Positions 42,045 through 52,074 of a stretch of DNA of 64,000 bases are shown piece by piece. Where the stretch lies: assembly GCA_963989245.1 (NCBI GenBank), contig OZ022339.1, forward strand, positions 22,916,816-22,980,815, read 5' to 3'. The notes under the pieces are model-generated. The model saw only the letters and a program-made list of their open reading frames with translations, had not been told where the DNA came from and searched no databases. The position numbers were made by a program, and so were the translations under genes. The number at the start of each line of letters is the position of its first letter. Position 1 is the stretch's first letter. Source of the stretch: Nansenia antarctica. Lineage: Eukaryota; Chordata; Actinopteri; Argentiniformes; Microstomatidae.

Positions 42045-44591
42045 TTATGATCTTAACAAACGACCACTGGATGGGACCCCCCTCCCACATAACATCAAAG
42101 TGCTGCAGAGCCCAAACCAGTGCCAAACAGAACCCAAACAGTAACCAAACAGTAACCAAACCATAACCAAACCATAACCAAACCATAACCAAACTCCAGG
42201 CCCACTCACATCCTCCTCCCACCCTGCTGCCACCACAGGAGTGGATGGAGATGGAGACCCCTCGTTCACTGTGGTCAACACAACCGGCTTCACCTCCAAG
42301 ACCGTATCTACTCCGGACCTAGGTGAACGAGAATAATAACATTTTGATAAGCTCAGGTGACAAAGTTGTGTAGACTTTCTACGGTTAGGAGTATCGATCA
42401 AATAATTCCGTTCGGACACCTGTCGTACAACAGAGTAGGGACCAGTAAATTTTGCTTGGAAAACTGGGTCACTCACAGAACAATCATTATGAGGAAGCCA
42501 TTGACGAACCAACACATCCTCCAAGAGAAAACAACCACTTTCAGAGCTCTCCAGCTCATCCTTAGGCTGAATCCCACTGAGCAGCAGCTTCAGCTCAGGA
42601 TCCTCCTGTTGGGCTAAAATCAACTCACTCCGAGACAAAGACGGCGGCAGATCAGGAAACTGAAAAACAGAATTGTCAGGAGTGAACTTATCAGACTCTT
42701 TACCATCATCAATTTTAGGGTCCATGCAACTCATAGCACGAGTCATGGCGCAGGCAGTAAAAACCTCAGGAAACTCCTTCACACTAAGGTCGGGTCCTGT
42801 TGGCCGTGTAAACCCAGAACTAACTACCAGAGGTGGGGGCACATCACTCCACACTCTTCCTCCAGCCAGGTTATTTCCTAAGATGACTGCCACACCCACC
42901 ACAGGCAGAGAGGGTCGAACACCAATGGTCACTACCCCCTGGACCAGATCAGAGCAAAGCTCAATTTCATGCAAGGGGACAGACAAAGTCTGCATCCCCA
43001 TCCCTCTAATCAAAACGCTGGTCCCCACACTTGACTCCTGAGAGAATGTCAAAACCGATTCCAATATAAAAGATTCTGAAGCCCCTGTATCACGAAGTAT
43101 CTGGACAGGCACTTTCTGTGGGCTTCCCACCAGAGAAACGAAACCTGTAGTAATAAACGGGCCAAAATCAGGATCCTCCTCGCTAATCTGTATGGAAGCA
43201 GAGCCCTGTAGTGCCCCCGCCAACTCAGTAGCCGCAGGTGGGCTGGATACTGAGGATGCCATCACCCCTGGTTTAAAGGGAGACCTCTCGGCAACCCCAG
43301 ACACTCTTACTGCTGCCCCACAAGCATGCACTGCAAGTGCCAACGGTCTAACAGAGCCCCCCTTCCCACTGTAGGTTTTCTTTCCTTTTAGGACAGGACA
43401 CTCCTGTTTCCAGTGACCCTTCTCAAGGCAATAATTGCATGTCGAGTTAGGATCTACTCTACTCTGACTGCCATGCTCCGACCTTGAAAAGGGGACAGAA
43501 TAACCAGGACCTTCGTTAGGGAATTGTGTACGATTTACCAATAGGTCAGTCACGTTCGGATTATGTCTACGGCTCCCCTCGCTACGAAAACGATGTTCAC
43601 CAAACTGACTTTTATTAGTCAGTACAAATTCATCTGCCAACACCGCGGCTTGACCTGCTGTTTTCACCTTGTGTTCGTTAACGTAAGTGGCAATGCGATC
43701 AGGGACAATGGTTTTAAACTGTTCCAAAATAATCAAATTTGACAGATCCTCCAGAGTATTCACCTCTACCGCCACGCACCAACGATTGAAATGGCTGGTT
43801 AGTTCTCTTACAACCTCAACATGAGTTTGTTTGTCATGTTTCTTCCATTGTCTAAACCGCTGTCTGTAAGCTTCAGGAACAAGTTCATATGCCCTAAGGA
43901 TAGCGGCCTTAACTGTATCATAATCTTTCCTCTCTCTACCATTAAGAGCAATATAAGCTTCCTGAGCTCGGCCAATAAGCACACTCTGTAGTAATGCGGT
44001 GCGGTCTGAAGTAGACCAGTCCCTATCGTCGGCAACACTCTCAAACAGTGAAAAGAATATATCAGGATCTTTTTCATTAAACTTTGGCAACAGTCTAACC
44101 ATGACAGACATATTATCCCTCTTAGAATTACTCGAATCGCCACCTCCACCGTCAGATAACTTTCCCTCAGCAATCAACTTAAGGCGCTCCCGTTCATGAG
44201 CCAATTTTTCAAACTCCAATTCCCTGTGCCTCGCACGCTCTTGTGCCTGAAACTCACGCTCTCGCGTCTGCTCTCGCGTCTGAAATTCACGCTCTTGCAT
44301 CTGAAATTTCATCTGTAATGCTAACAATTCCTTCTGTTGATCAAATGTTAACTCAGTGGACCCAGATGCAACCCCAACGGATATTTTAGGGACAGACAAT
44401 TTACCCTTTAGTATGCCCCTATTAATTAATGTATTCTGTAAAGCCTCCACTACGTCCTGTTTCTTTGCTCGGCCTTTCACCACCTCAAGCTTAACCTCAT
44501 AATGTTCAGCAACCTTCCACAGTTGTTCTTTCGTTAACTGTAACAATCCATCGACCGACGGAGCTGCCACAAACTCCTCAAAAACATCCAT
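42045..44591 (-). CDS. Gag-protease-integrase remnant polyprotein of the Gmr1-like element (848 aa)
   Basis: Start ATG at 44591 after a leader. Residues 1-70 resemble a small DNA/RNA-binding head (LTKEQLWKVAEHYEVKLE). Residues about 75-145 are a charged coiled coil (QEREFQTREQTREREFQ). Residues 160-340 are a capsid-like region ending in LSNLIILEQFKTIVPDRIAT, which looks like a SCAN-type fold. A CCHC zinc knuckle follows (CNYCLEKGHWKQEC). The protease has DTGAS. Next comes the pre-integrase segment SELILAQQEDPELKLLLSG to LVRQWLPHNDCSVSDPVFQ, joined in frame to the integrase C-terminus AKFTGPYSVVRQVSERNYLI. The integrase core is gone and no RT follows. The last 60 residues (VWLWFGYGLVMVWLL) come from a small tandem repeat. 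It could supply Gag and protease but not replicate alone. Confidence 0.88.
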   Translation of the reverse strand: MDVFEEFVAAPSVDGLLQLTKEQLWKVAEHYEVKLEVVKGRAKKQDVVEALQNTLINRGILKGKLSVPKISVGVASGSTELTFDQQKELLALQMKFQMQEREFQTREQTREREFQAQERARHRELEFEKLAHERERLKLIAEGKLSDGGGGDSSNSKRDNMSVMVRLLPKFNEKDPDIFFSLFESVADDRDWSTSDRTALLQSVLIGRAQEAYIALNGRERKDYDTVKAAILRAYELVPEAYRQRFRQWKKHDKQTHVEVVRELTSHFNRWCVAVEVNTLEDLSNLIILEQFKTIVPDRIATYVNEHKVKTAGQAAVLADEFVLTNKSQFGEHRFRSEGSRRHNPNVTDLLVNRTQFPNEGPGYSVPFSRSEHGSQSRVDPNSTCNYCLEKGHWKQECPVLKGKKTYSGKGGSVRPLALAVHACGAAVRVSGVAERSPFKPGVMASSVSSPPAATELAGALQGSASIQISEEDPDFGPFITTGFVSLVGSPQKVPVQILRDTGASESFILESVLTFSQESSVGTSVLIRGMGMQTLSVPLHEIELCSDLVQGVVTIGVRPSLPVVGVAVILGNNLAGGRVWSDVPPPLVVSSGFTRPTGPDLSVKEFPEVFTACAMTRAMSCMDPKIDDGKESDKFTPDNSVFQFPDLPPSLSRSELILAQQEDPELKLLLSGIQPKDELESSESGCFLLEDVLVRQWLPHNDCSVSDPVFQAKFTGPYSVVRQVSERNYLIDTPNRRKSTQLCHLSLSKCYYSRSPRSGVDTVLEVKPVVLTTVNEGSPSPSTPVVAAGWEEDVSGPGVWLWFGYGLVMVWLLFGYCLGSVWHWFGLCSTLMLCGRGVPSSGRLLRS

Positions 44592-45281
44592 AACTCAATA
44601 TAATCAAATAACCAATATTAACCAACCCTAACAAACGGGAATCTCCCCTCCTATTACAAACTCCTCCTATAAACTACTCCCATATCAGCCATAATCTTCA
44701 GCCCATTTAAAGCGAGTAACTGTGCACACATACAAAACAGAAAAGTAACTAACATACTTCGTAAGAGCTGCCCCGCATCTAACTCAGTAATGACTGACTA
44801 ACCACTCAGCTAGTCTTCAGTGCGTTCACATGCAACTCTTCCACCAAGCAAATGCCTGGTGGCGCCCCCGCGTTCAACACACCAAAAATAACAAACGAAA
44901 ACAATAAACAAGCGTTAAGCGCTTCTACTCCTAGCACGGGGGTTCACGTATAGCTCTGATGGTATCTAAACCACCCGCCCTACCTATCCTTCTCTGCTTT
45001 GCATAGAACACAGCACTCACCAAACTCCAGCCGAAGATCACAGCCAATACCAAGAGTTACGTCCTTGTCAGCACAGTCGGACGGCCAGCTCCCCCTCGTC
45101 ACCAGCACCCAAACCAACGTACCAAATATACTAAACAATACATTACATCCAATCCAACCAAAACCCAATAACTATAAACAATAACCATGCGGGTCTCCCA
45201 ATATAGAGTTGGACAAATCCAACAATCCAATCCCGAATATCAACTATGAAAAGGGAGAGAATATTGCTCTCACCAAATTCA

Positions 45282-45299
45282 ATCCCGGACGAGCCCCCA
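45282..45299 (-). promoter_or_regulatory. tRNA-Pro primer-binding site
   Basis: TGGGGGCTCGTCCGGGAT on the minus strand is complementary to the 3' end of tRNA-Pro, the classic primer for minus-strand DNA synthesis in several retroelements. Confidence 0.9.
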
Positions 45300-45302
45300 A
45301 TT

Positions 45303-45609
45303 TGTTACGCTTGCCTGGCTCAGGACAAGGTGACAAAAAGGGAGACGACACATGGATAACAATAATAGGAGATTTATTAAAGTATATAATAATGAATTGA
45401 AATAATGATAACGTAAATAGTAACAACAACCCAAAAATGGCTGCTGGTCGACAAGGAAGAGACCGAGTCCATCAATTTGACCCCCTCTTAAAGTTCCTGG
45501 GACAATCAGGATGATCACCTTCACCTGTGCCCATCAGGAACCAAGAGAGAGGGTCAACAAGACAACAGATAATTGGCGCCCACTGGTGGTACCAGTGTGG
45601 ATCGTCACA
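45303..45609 (-). repeat. 5' LTR
   Basis: 307 bp, identical to 41422-41728 by base-by-base reading. A three-base spacer separates it from the tRNA-Pro primer-binding site. Identical LTRs imply a very recent insertion. Confidence 0.93.
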
Positions 45610-45642
45610 GGGTAGTTCAGGTCTTTTAATCTGATTTTTGTT

Positions 45643-46442
45643 TTAGAGGGTCCAGTTACGGATTGCAGCCTCCTGTAAATGTTTTTTGAGAGTGGTTTTG
45701 AAGGTGGGCAGTGTTTTGCACTCCTTTAAGATTATAGGAAGGGCGTTCCACATCTTTACTGCATAGTTTGCAAACGAGTTTAAACCCTTGTTTGTGGTGC
45801 AACGCGGTTGAACGTGGTTCGTGGAGCTTCCTCTGGTGTTGTAAGTGTGGACGTTGTTCACTTTTTGGAAGTATGTTGACAGGTACTTGGGTGTCTTTGT
45901 GGTGTAGCGTATCTTGAAGACTAGGCCCAGTGCAAGCTGCTGCACTCTGTCAACTACTCGTAGCCAATCAAGGCTCAAAAAATGAGCAGCGGTTAGATGT
46001 GTCCTAGGGTTGAGGCCTAGCAGAAGCCTAACCAGTTTATTTTGGGCTGTCTGGAGTCTTGTTTTATGGGCCTTTGTGGTTCTATAGTACCATGATGTTA
46101 CGGCATAGTCGAAGTGACATTGAATGAGAGCTCCTGATAGGGTCCTCAGTGTGTTTTTACTGACAAGTGAGGATATCCTGTACAAGAATCTAGTTTTATG
46201 GTTCACTTTTTTGATTACTTTTGCTGCCATTTTATCTCCGGAAAGATTTGCCTCTAAGATGGAGCCCAGGTATGTAATATCCTCTTTTCTTGTGATATTA
46301 ATGTTACCCACTTTTATTTTAAAATTTTCAGCCTTTCTGAGTTTAGATGGGGATCCGTATAGGATGGTTTCAGTTTTACCTAGGTGTATTGATAGTTTAT
46401 TGTCAGCTAGCCAGATGCAGATTCTACTCAGTTCAGCGCTTT
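45643..46442 (-). pseudogene. L2-like LINE reverse transcriptase, thumb and C-terminal part
   Basis: After the frameshift the protein continues through YLGSILEANLSGDKMAAKVI, then FDYAVTSWYYRTTKAHKTRL and MWNALPIILKECKTLPTFKT, to a stop at 45,643. The LTR element begins 33 bp further on. Confidence 0.85.
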
Positions 46443-47606
46443 TTCCACCTGCAATATGTCCCTGTCAGAGACCAGCAGAGCCGAGTCATCCGCGAACAGG
46501 AACAAATAGCAATTACATGCTGATGACATGTCATTCACATATATTAGGAACAGTAAAGGTCCCAATATGCTTCCTTGTGGAACGCCGCAGGTCACTGGGA
46601 GGGGGGGGGACAGTGTTCCGTTCACACTAACCACCTGTTCCCTCCCCTCTAAGTAGGATTGCATCCAGCTCACCGATGTTCTATCGAACCCAATTGCTTT
46701 CAGTTTATCTAACAATATGTGGTGATCTACTGTGTCGAAGGCCTTCTGGAGGTCCAGCATGACCATGCCGCAGTACTTGACCGAGTCCACCTCATGGTTG
46801 ATGTGGTCGTTCAAATAGAGAAGGCATGTGTCAGTGGAATGGGATGTTCTGAATCCTGATTGAAATTCATACATCAGCTTTTTTTCGGTAAGGTACCTAT
46901 CGACCTGTTCATAAACTATTTTTTCCATAAGTTTCGAGATGGAATTAAGAATAGAAACAGGTCGGTAGTTGCCTGGGTCTAATTTGCTTCCTTTTTTATA
47001 CAGTGGGGTTACCCTTGCTATTTTAAAGTCAAGGGGGACGTGTCCCTGTTTGATGGAGAGGTTTATTATGTGGGTGATGATTGGGGTAATGGAGGCAGCT
47101 GAGTCTTTTAGAAATCTGGCTGGAATATTGTCATGGCCCGTGGCCTTTTCTGAGTGTAGAGCGCCTAGCTTTTTAAACACCTCATCGTTTGACACCATGG
47201 AGAGTTTAAAATCATCATTGCGTACACCCAGTTTATTGTAGAACGCACGGATGTGCTCTACACCATAACGCCCTGAGTGGGGTGGTAGATTGTTAACTAA
47301 TTTAGTGGCTATGGTTGTAAAGAAAGTGTTTAAGCACTTAGCCACATCCAGCTTGTCTGTAAGGAGAGAATCACCAGATTTTATGCTGATGTTTGTAGAC
47401 CTGGTTTTGAGTTTTTGACTGCAACCTAGTTGGCTATTAAGTAGCTTCCAAAGGTCACGTGGTTTGTTTAAGTTTTCTTCGATTTTGTTATCGAGGTATT
47501 CTTTCTTAGCAGATTTGGTCATGGTAATTACCTGATTGCATAGTTTGTTGCATTGTTTTTTAATTTTCTCAAAGTGGGTTTTGTGATCTTCGTTTAAGTG
47601 TTTCAC
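46428..47606 (-). pseudogene. L2-like LINE reverse transcriptase (first part)
   Basis: 392 open codons covering the RT palm from before NYRPVSIL to FADDSALLVSDRDILQ. The frame then ends at a one-base loss in an A run (about 46,443) and continues in another frame. Confidence 0.85.
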
Positions 47607-47723
47607 TAATTTTGATTTGCATTTTTGAACTTCAGAGCATTTAAAGCCCTACATGGGCTTCAAATGTAGCATTCCTCTTGTAAAGCCGCTCCTGAACAAC
47701 AAACAACGTCAGAAGTGTCTGAC

Positions 47724-48855
47724 CAGGGGCCTCATTTATAGAAAGTACTTAGATCAAATGTTGATCTTACCCGTGTCGTACGTAGAAAACCACGTCAAAG
47801 TAGTGATTTATACAATTTCAACGTGAGTCAATTTGACAGTGGAAACGATCGTACCTCTACGTCGAGTATTGACCTTGCGTACGCACATTACCTACTGGTT
47901 ATGCGGAGTTATTACAGGCATGTGAGCCACACTGCCTACTGTAATTCATGCAAGTGGCTCGTAATAAAATTAACGATGTTATCAGCCGAGAAAATGAGGA
48001 ACTGATGTTTAACTGATGTTTATGATTGTATTTCAGTCTTCCTTTACATCCCTCCGGAGCTGTCTATCTCCCCTTCAACATGCCTAGTGCGTTCCACAAC
48101 GGACCTTGCCCGGCCACGCGCTAAATTATACTGGACTTTCTCCAGTGTCTGGGAGTTCGCAAAGGGAGTTCGCAGCCATATAAGAATAAGACCACCTGAT
48201 AAGAATAAGACCATTATATTATTACAGTATAAGCAGCACTCGAGTTGAGGGGGGAGAGAGGGGATGGCATCCCCCCTGAAATAAAAACAGTAAAAATCGC
48301 CCCCCTTCTAAAACGGCCATCCCCTCTTTCCATACTTTGTCATTTTATCAATGGACGTGGTATTACTGCTATTTCAAGGTGCGCACACATGCAATGACAT
48401 TTTTACCAAGTTGTGGGTATGCTAAAATTGTCATATTATTATATATATTATTAACATATGATAAAATCCACCACCTCCCCTGATTTTCTTTTACAACTTG
48501 AGTACTGAGTATAAGCATTTGCCTGGTTAGTTGTCATGATCAAACGTTACAAATGCAACTTACCGAGAAGCCACCCTTCTCTGCCCTCTCCCACTTCCAG
48601 ACGAACGCCTACCCTATATTATAGCACTTATCTTAATTCAGCCGCTATAATTGAGCCGCTATCACAGGGCGTTAATACAAACCTCATTCACCTGCGTTCG
48701 TTTTACCTACGTTGGTATTTATAGAAGGAAGCACGTACGCAACTTTAAACAAGCGCAGCCCGTTTTATAAATAATGCTTATGTCCGTTTAGAAAAATGTG
48801 CTTACGTGAAAGTCAAAGATGACGTTCAAGTACTTTTTTATAAATGAGGCCCCTG
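47724..48855. mobile_element. Non-autonomous TIR element (hAT- or Harbinger-like) inside the Tc1
   Basis: 27-bp near-perfect inverted ends: CAGGGGCCTCATTTATA at 47724 and TATAAATGAGGCCCCTG ending 48855, each followed inward by an AAGTACTT match. The Tc1 coding sequence reads across the two edges (GTCTGAC | GGGCTAAAG). No transposase ORF and no clear target duplication. It contains a second palindromic motif family (CGTACG-rich near both ends). Confidence 0.85.
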
Positions 48856-49350
48856 GGCTAAAGAAAAAAAGAACTGGTCTGTTGCTCAGTGGTCCAAAGT
48901 TCTCTTCTCTGATGAGAGCAAATTTTGCCTCATTTGGAAACCAAGGTCCCAGAGTCTGGAGGAAGAATGGAGAGGCACACAACCCAAGACACTTGAAGTC
49001 CAGTGTGAAGTTTCCACAGTCTGTGTTGATTTGGGGAGCAATGTCATCTGCTGGTGTTGGTCTACAGTGCTTTATTAAGTCCACAGTCAACGCAGCCGTC
49101 TACCAGGACATTTTAGAGCACTTTATGGAGATGCTGACTTAATTTTCCAGCAGGACTTGGCACCTGCCCACACTGCCAAACGTACCAAAACCTGGTTAAA
49201 TGAGGCCGAACAATGCAGAAGAGCTGAAGGCCGCTATTGAAGCATCCTGGTCTTCCATAACACCTCAGCAGTGCCACAGGCTGATAGCATCCATGCCACA
49301 CCGCATTGAGGCAGTAATTCATGCAAAAGGGGCCCAAACCAAGTACTGAG
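48856..49350 (+). pseudogene. Tc1 transposase catalytic-domain remnant
   Basis: Resumes directly after the TIR element with WAKEKKNW-like coding sequence, the FSDESKF motif and FQQDLAPAHTAKRTKTWLNE. It is frameshifted and lacks the segment before GRPEQCRRAEG-like sequence where the third catalytic residue belongs. Confidence 0.8.
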
Positions 49351-49681
49351 TACATATGCATGATTATACTTTTCAGAGGGCTGACATTTCTAATTTAAAA
49401 CCCTTTTCTTATTGATTTCATGTAATATTCTAATTTTCTGAGATTTAATATTTGGGGTTTTCATAAGATGTAAGCCATAATCATCAAATTCATAACAAAT
49501 AAAGGCTTTAAATATCTCGCTTTGCATGTAATGAGTCTATATAATATCTAAGTTTAACCCTTTAAGTTGAATTACTGAAATAAATGAACTTTTGCACGAT
49601 ATTCAAATTTTTTGAGTTGCACCTGTACATGTCCACACCTAACCATGTTTCACAGATGAGCTCTTTGCACTTACTTTCAAT

Positions 49682-50010
49682 ATGTTGTTGTGCGTAGAGC
49701 AAGGGTCAGCTCCAGGTCCCAACGGAGTTCCATACAGGCTCTACAAAAACGCACCAGATGTCCTGAGATTCCTCTGGAAGCTGATGAAAGTTGTGTGGCA
49801 AAAGAAGGCGATACCAACGTCCTGGCGGAGAGCCGGAGGGATCCTTATCCCCAAGGAAAAGGACTCAACAGAAATCGGACAGTTCCGGCAGATCAGCCTT
49901 CTAAATGTCGAGGGAAAAATCTTCTTCAGCGTGGTCGCTCATAGGCTGGCAGGATACCTGCAAAGAAACAACCTGATTGACACGTCAATCCAGAAAGCAG
50001 GCATCTCAGG
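49682..50010 (+). pseudogene. RLE LINE, RT N-terminal block
   Basis: Open from about 49,682; covers SAPGPNGVPYRLYK to RNNLIDTSIQKAGISGFS, then a one-base shift moves the reading into the next frame. Confidence 0.8.
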
Positions 50011-51410
50011 CTTCTCAGTGTGTCGAACATGCTAGTGTTATCTGGCATCAGATCCAGGTCGCCAAGAAGGAGGGAACGGATCTCCACGTGGTGTTCCTGG
50101 ATCTCACGAATGCCTTTGGCTCAGTCCCTCACAACCTCCTGTGGACAGGCTTCGACTACTTCAGGATCCCACCAGCTCTCACAACCCTTGTCAAGGCCTT
50201 CTTCCAGGACGTCCAGCTCTGCGTGACCACAGCAGAGTACACCACAGCATGGCAACATCTGGAAGTGGGAATCATGGCCGGCTGCACCATCTCCCCGCTG
50301 GCCTTCACCCTGGCCATGGAGGTCATTATTCGGGCCTCTCGATGGGTGGTTGGCGGACAGCGAATAAGACCTGGGCTGAGGCTGCCGCCGATCAGAGCCT
50401 ACATGGATGACCTCACAACACTCACCACGACCAAGGCTTGCACAGTACGGCTACTAAGAAAGCTCCAGGAAAACATTGAGTTGGCTCGCATGAAGATCAA
50501 GCCGAGCAAGTCCAGAAGCATCTCCATTGTCAAGGGGAAGCTGTCAGACCACCGCTTCCACATTGGCGAAGAACCCATTCCAACGGTCTCCGAGAAGCCT
50601 GTGAAGAGCCTAGGTCGTTGGTATGATGCCTCCCTCAAAGATAAAGAGCAAGTAGAGCAGCTCAGGAAGGAGGTAGCCAGCGGCCTGGAGAACATCGACA
50701 GAACCCTGCTTCCTGGCAAGCTGAAGCTCTGGTGCATGCAGTATGGACTACTTCCACGTCTCCTGTGGCCACTAACCCTCTATGAAGTTCCTCTCTCAAA
50801 GGTGGAAAAGCTGGAGAGACTGGTCAACTCATATGCAAGGAAGTGGCTTGGCCTTCCCAGGTGCCTCAGCAGCATTGGGCTCTACGGCAAAGGGATGTTA
50901 CACCTGCCCATTTCCAGTCTGACAGAGGAGTACAAGTGTGCCAAAGTCAGACTGGAGATGATGCTTCTGGATTCGAATGATCCATTTGTAGCCCAAGCTG
51001 CCCCCATCCTGGCCACTGGGAGGAAGTGGACCCCATTGGCTGCAACTGAGCAGGCAAAGGCAGCACTCAGACACAGGGACATTGTGGGCCGAGTGCAGGA
51101 GGGGAGGAGTGGTCTTGGCCTCGGGATTAGTACACCGGCCTGGAACAAGGCCAATCCATCTCAGAGACGCAAGCTGGTGGTCCAGGAGGTACGTCGGGAA
51201 GAGGAAGCAGGAAGGGGCGCACAAGCTGTGGCGCAGGCAAAGCAAGGGCAGTGGATGGCATGGGAAGGAGTGGAAAAGAGGAAGATCTCCTGGAAAGATC
51301 TGTGGGAGATGGAGGCATTCAGAGCGAGCTTCACCATCAGGGCTGCCTACGATGTCCTGCCTTCTCCTGCAAACCTAAGCCAGTGGTATGGCGAAGACCC
51401 CACGTGCCCT
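50010..51410 (+). pseudogene. RLE LINE, RT core and connector
   Basis: About 465 codons: CVEHASVIWHQIQVAKKEGT, the YMDD catalytic box, then the long connector KSLGRWYDASLKDKEQVEQL and LPRLLWPLTLYEVPLSKVEK. It ends near SQWYGEDPTCPL, where one base is lost. Confidence 0.85.
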
Positions 51411-52074
51411 CTGTCAAAGTCCAGCAACACTGAAGCACATCTTAGTGGGATGCAAGACCAGCCTCACCCAAGGCCGTTACACCTGGCGGCACGACCAGGT
51501 GCTAAAGTGTCTTGCAGCAGTGCTGGAAAGTCAACGGACAAGTGTGAACGCCCTTCCTCCCCCGTCATCCCGGTGGCAGCCAGCACCATTTGTTCGGGAG
51601 GGCGAGGATCAAGCCAGCCTCACCACCATAAGACCAGACACTGGGCAACTGGGCAGAGCACGGGACTGGAAGCTGCTGGCAGACTTGGACAAGAAACTCT
51701 GCTTCCCAGCTGAGATCGCATCCACCAACCTGCGACCAGACCTTGTGCTGTGGTCAGCCTCGCTCAAGCTCGTTTACATCATCGAGCTCACTGTGCCCTG
51801 GGAGGGTGCAGTGGAGGAGGCCTACGAGCGGAAGAGGCTGAGGTACACTGAACTCGCAGCAGATGCCCAACAACAAGGCTGGACAGCGAAGGTACGCCCA
51901 GTGGAAGTAGGCTGCAGAAGGTTCGTAGCCACCTCAACATCCAGGCTACTCAGGGAGATGGGAGTGCGAGGGAAGGCCCACCGGCAGGCAATCAAGGACC
52001 TCTCCAGGGCTGCTGAAAAGGGGAGCCAGTGGCTGTGGATGAAGAGAAAGGACTCGACCCGTGCGTTCAAATGA
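51410..52074 (+). pseudogene. RLE LINE, zinc knuckle and restriction-like endonuclease
   Basis: Continues CQSPATLKHILVGCKTSLTQ, then the nuclease motif PD...E...K in RPDLVLWSASLKLVYIIELT and EEAYERKRLRYTELAADAQQ. TGA at 52072-52074. This nuclease nicks the target site in R2-type elements (family knowledge). Confidence 0.85.

Larger units (their letters stand above)
41422..45609 (-). mobile_element. LTR retrotransposon, Gmr1-like Ty3/gypsy, pol-deleted, identical LTRs
   Basis: Two 307-bp direct repeats (41422-41728 and 45303-45609) are identical by eye and have TG...CA ends. Next to the right (5') LTR is an 18-base primer-binding site matching the tRNA-Pro 3' end (minus strand TGGGGGCTCGTCCGGGAT, 45299-45282). 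Next to the other LTR is a polypurine tract (AAGGGGGGGGA). One 848-codon ORF carries gag, protease and a short integrase remnant; RT, RNase H and most of integrase are absent. Target duplication is unclear: ACAG precedes the left LTR and overlaps the end of the right one. Protease followed directly by integrase fits the Gmr1 group, whose integrase precedes RT. Confidence 0.92.
41067..47630 (-). mobile_element. L2-like non-LTR retrotransposon (5'-truncated), interrupted by an LTR element
   Basis: A non-LTR reverse transcriptase in minus orientation, inserted in the Tc1. The 3' end is a (CAAT)n tail (41086-41067) after a 3' UTR that is split by the LTR element. Visible RT motifs are NYRPVSILNSISKLMEKIVY, FQSGFRTSHSTDTCLL, MLDLQKAFDTVDHHILLDKL, GVPQGSILGPLLFLIYVNDM and FADDSALL. 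The endonuclease part is missing, the usual 5' truncation of target-primed insertion. L2/CR1-type assignment is from motif wording. Confidence 0.85.
40428..49625 (+). mobile_element. Tc1/mariner transposon, split by nested insertions
   Basis: Terminal inverted repeats of about 200 bp begin CAGGTGCAACTCAAAAAATT and end in its reverse complement at 49,625. A TA target duplication lies at 40426-40427 and 49626-49627. Transposase pieces are 40755-41062 (N-terminal helix-turn-helix: MGKAADLTVVQKTIIDTLHK, CSQSAVSKHINRK), 47,640-47,723 and 48,856-49,350 (FSDESKF, FQQDLAPAHTA). The stretch that should carry the third acidic catalytic residue is missing near 49,200, and frames are broken, so it is dead. 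It hosts an L2-like LINE (with an LTR element inside) and a separate TIR element. Confidence 0.92.

Noticed and set aside
40428..49625. Functional Tc1 transposase
   Set aside because: The coding region is split three ways, frameshifted and missing the segment with the third catalytic acidic residue.
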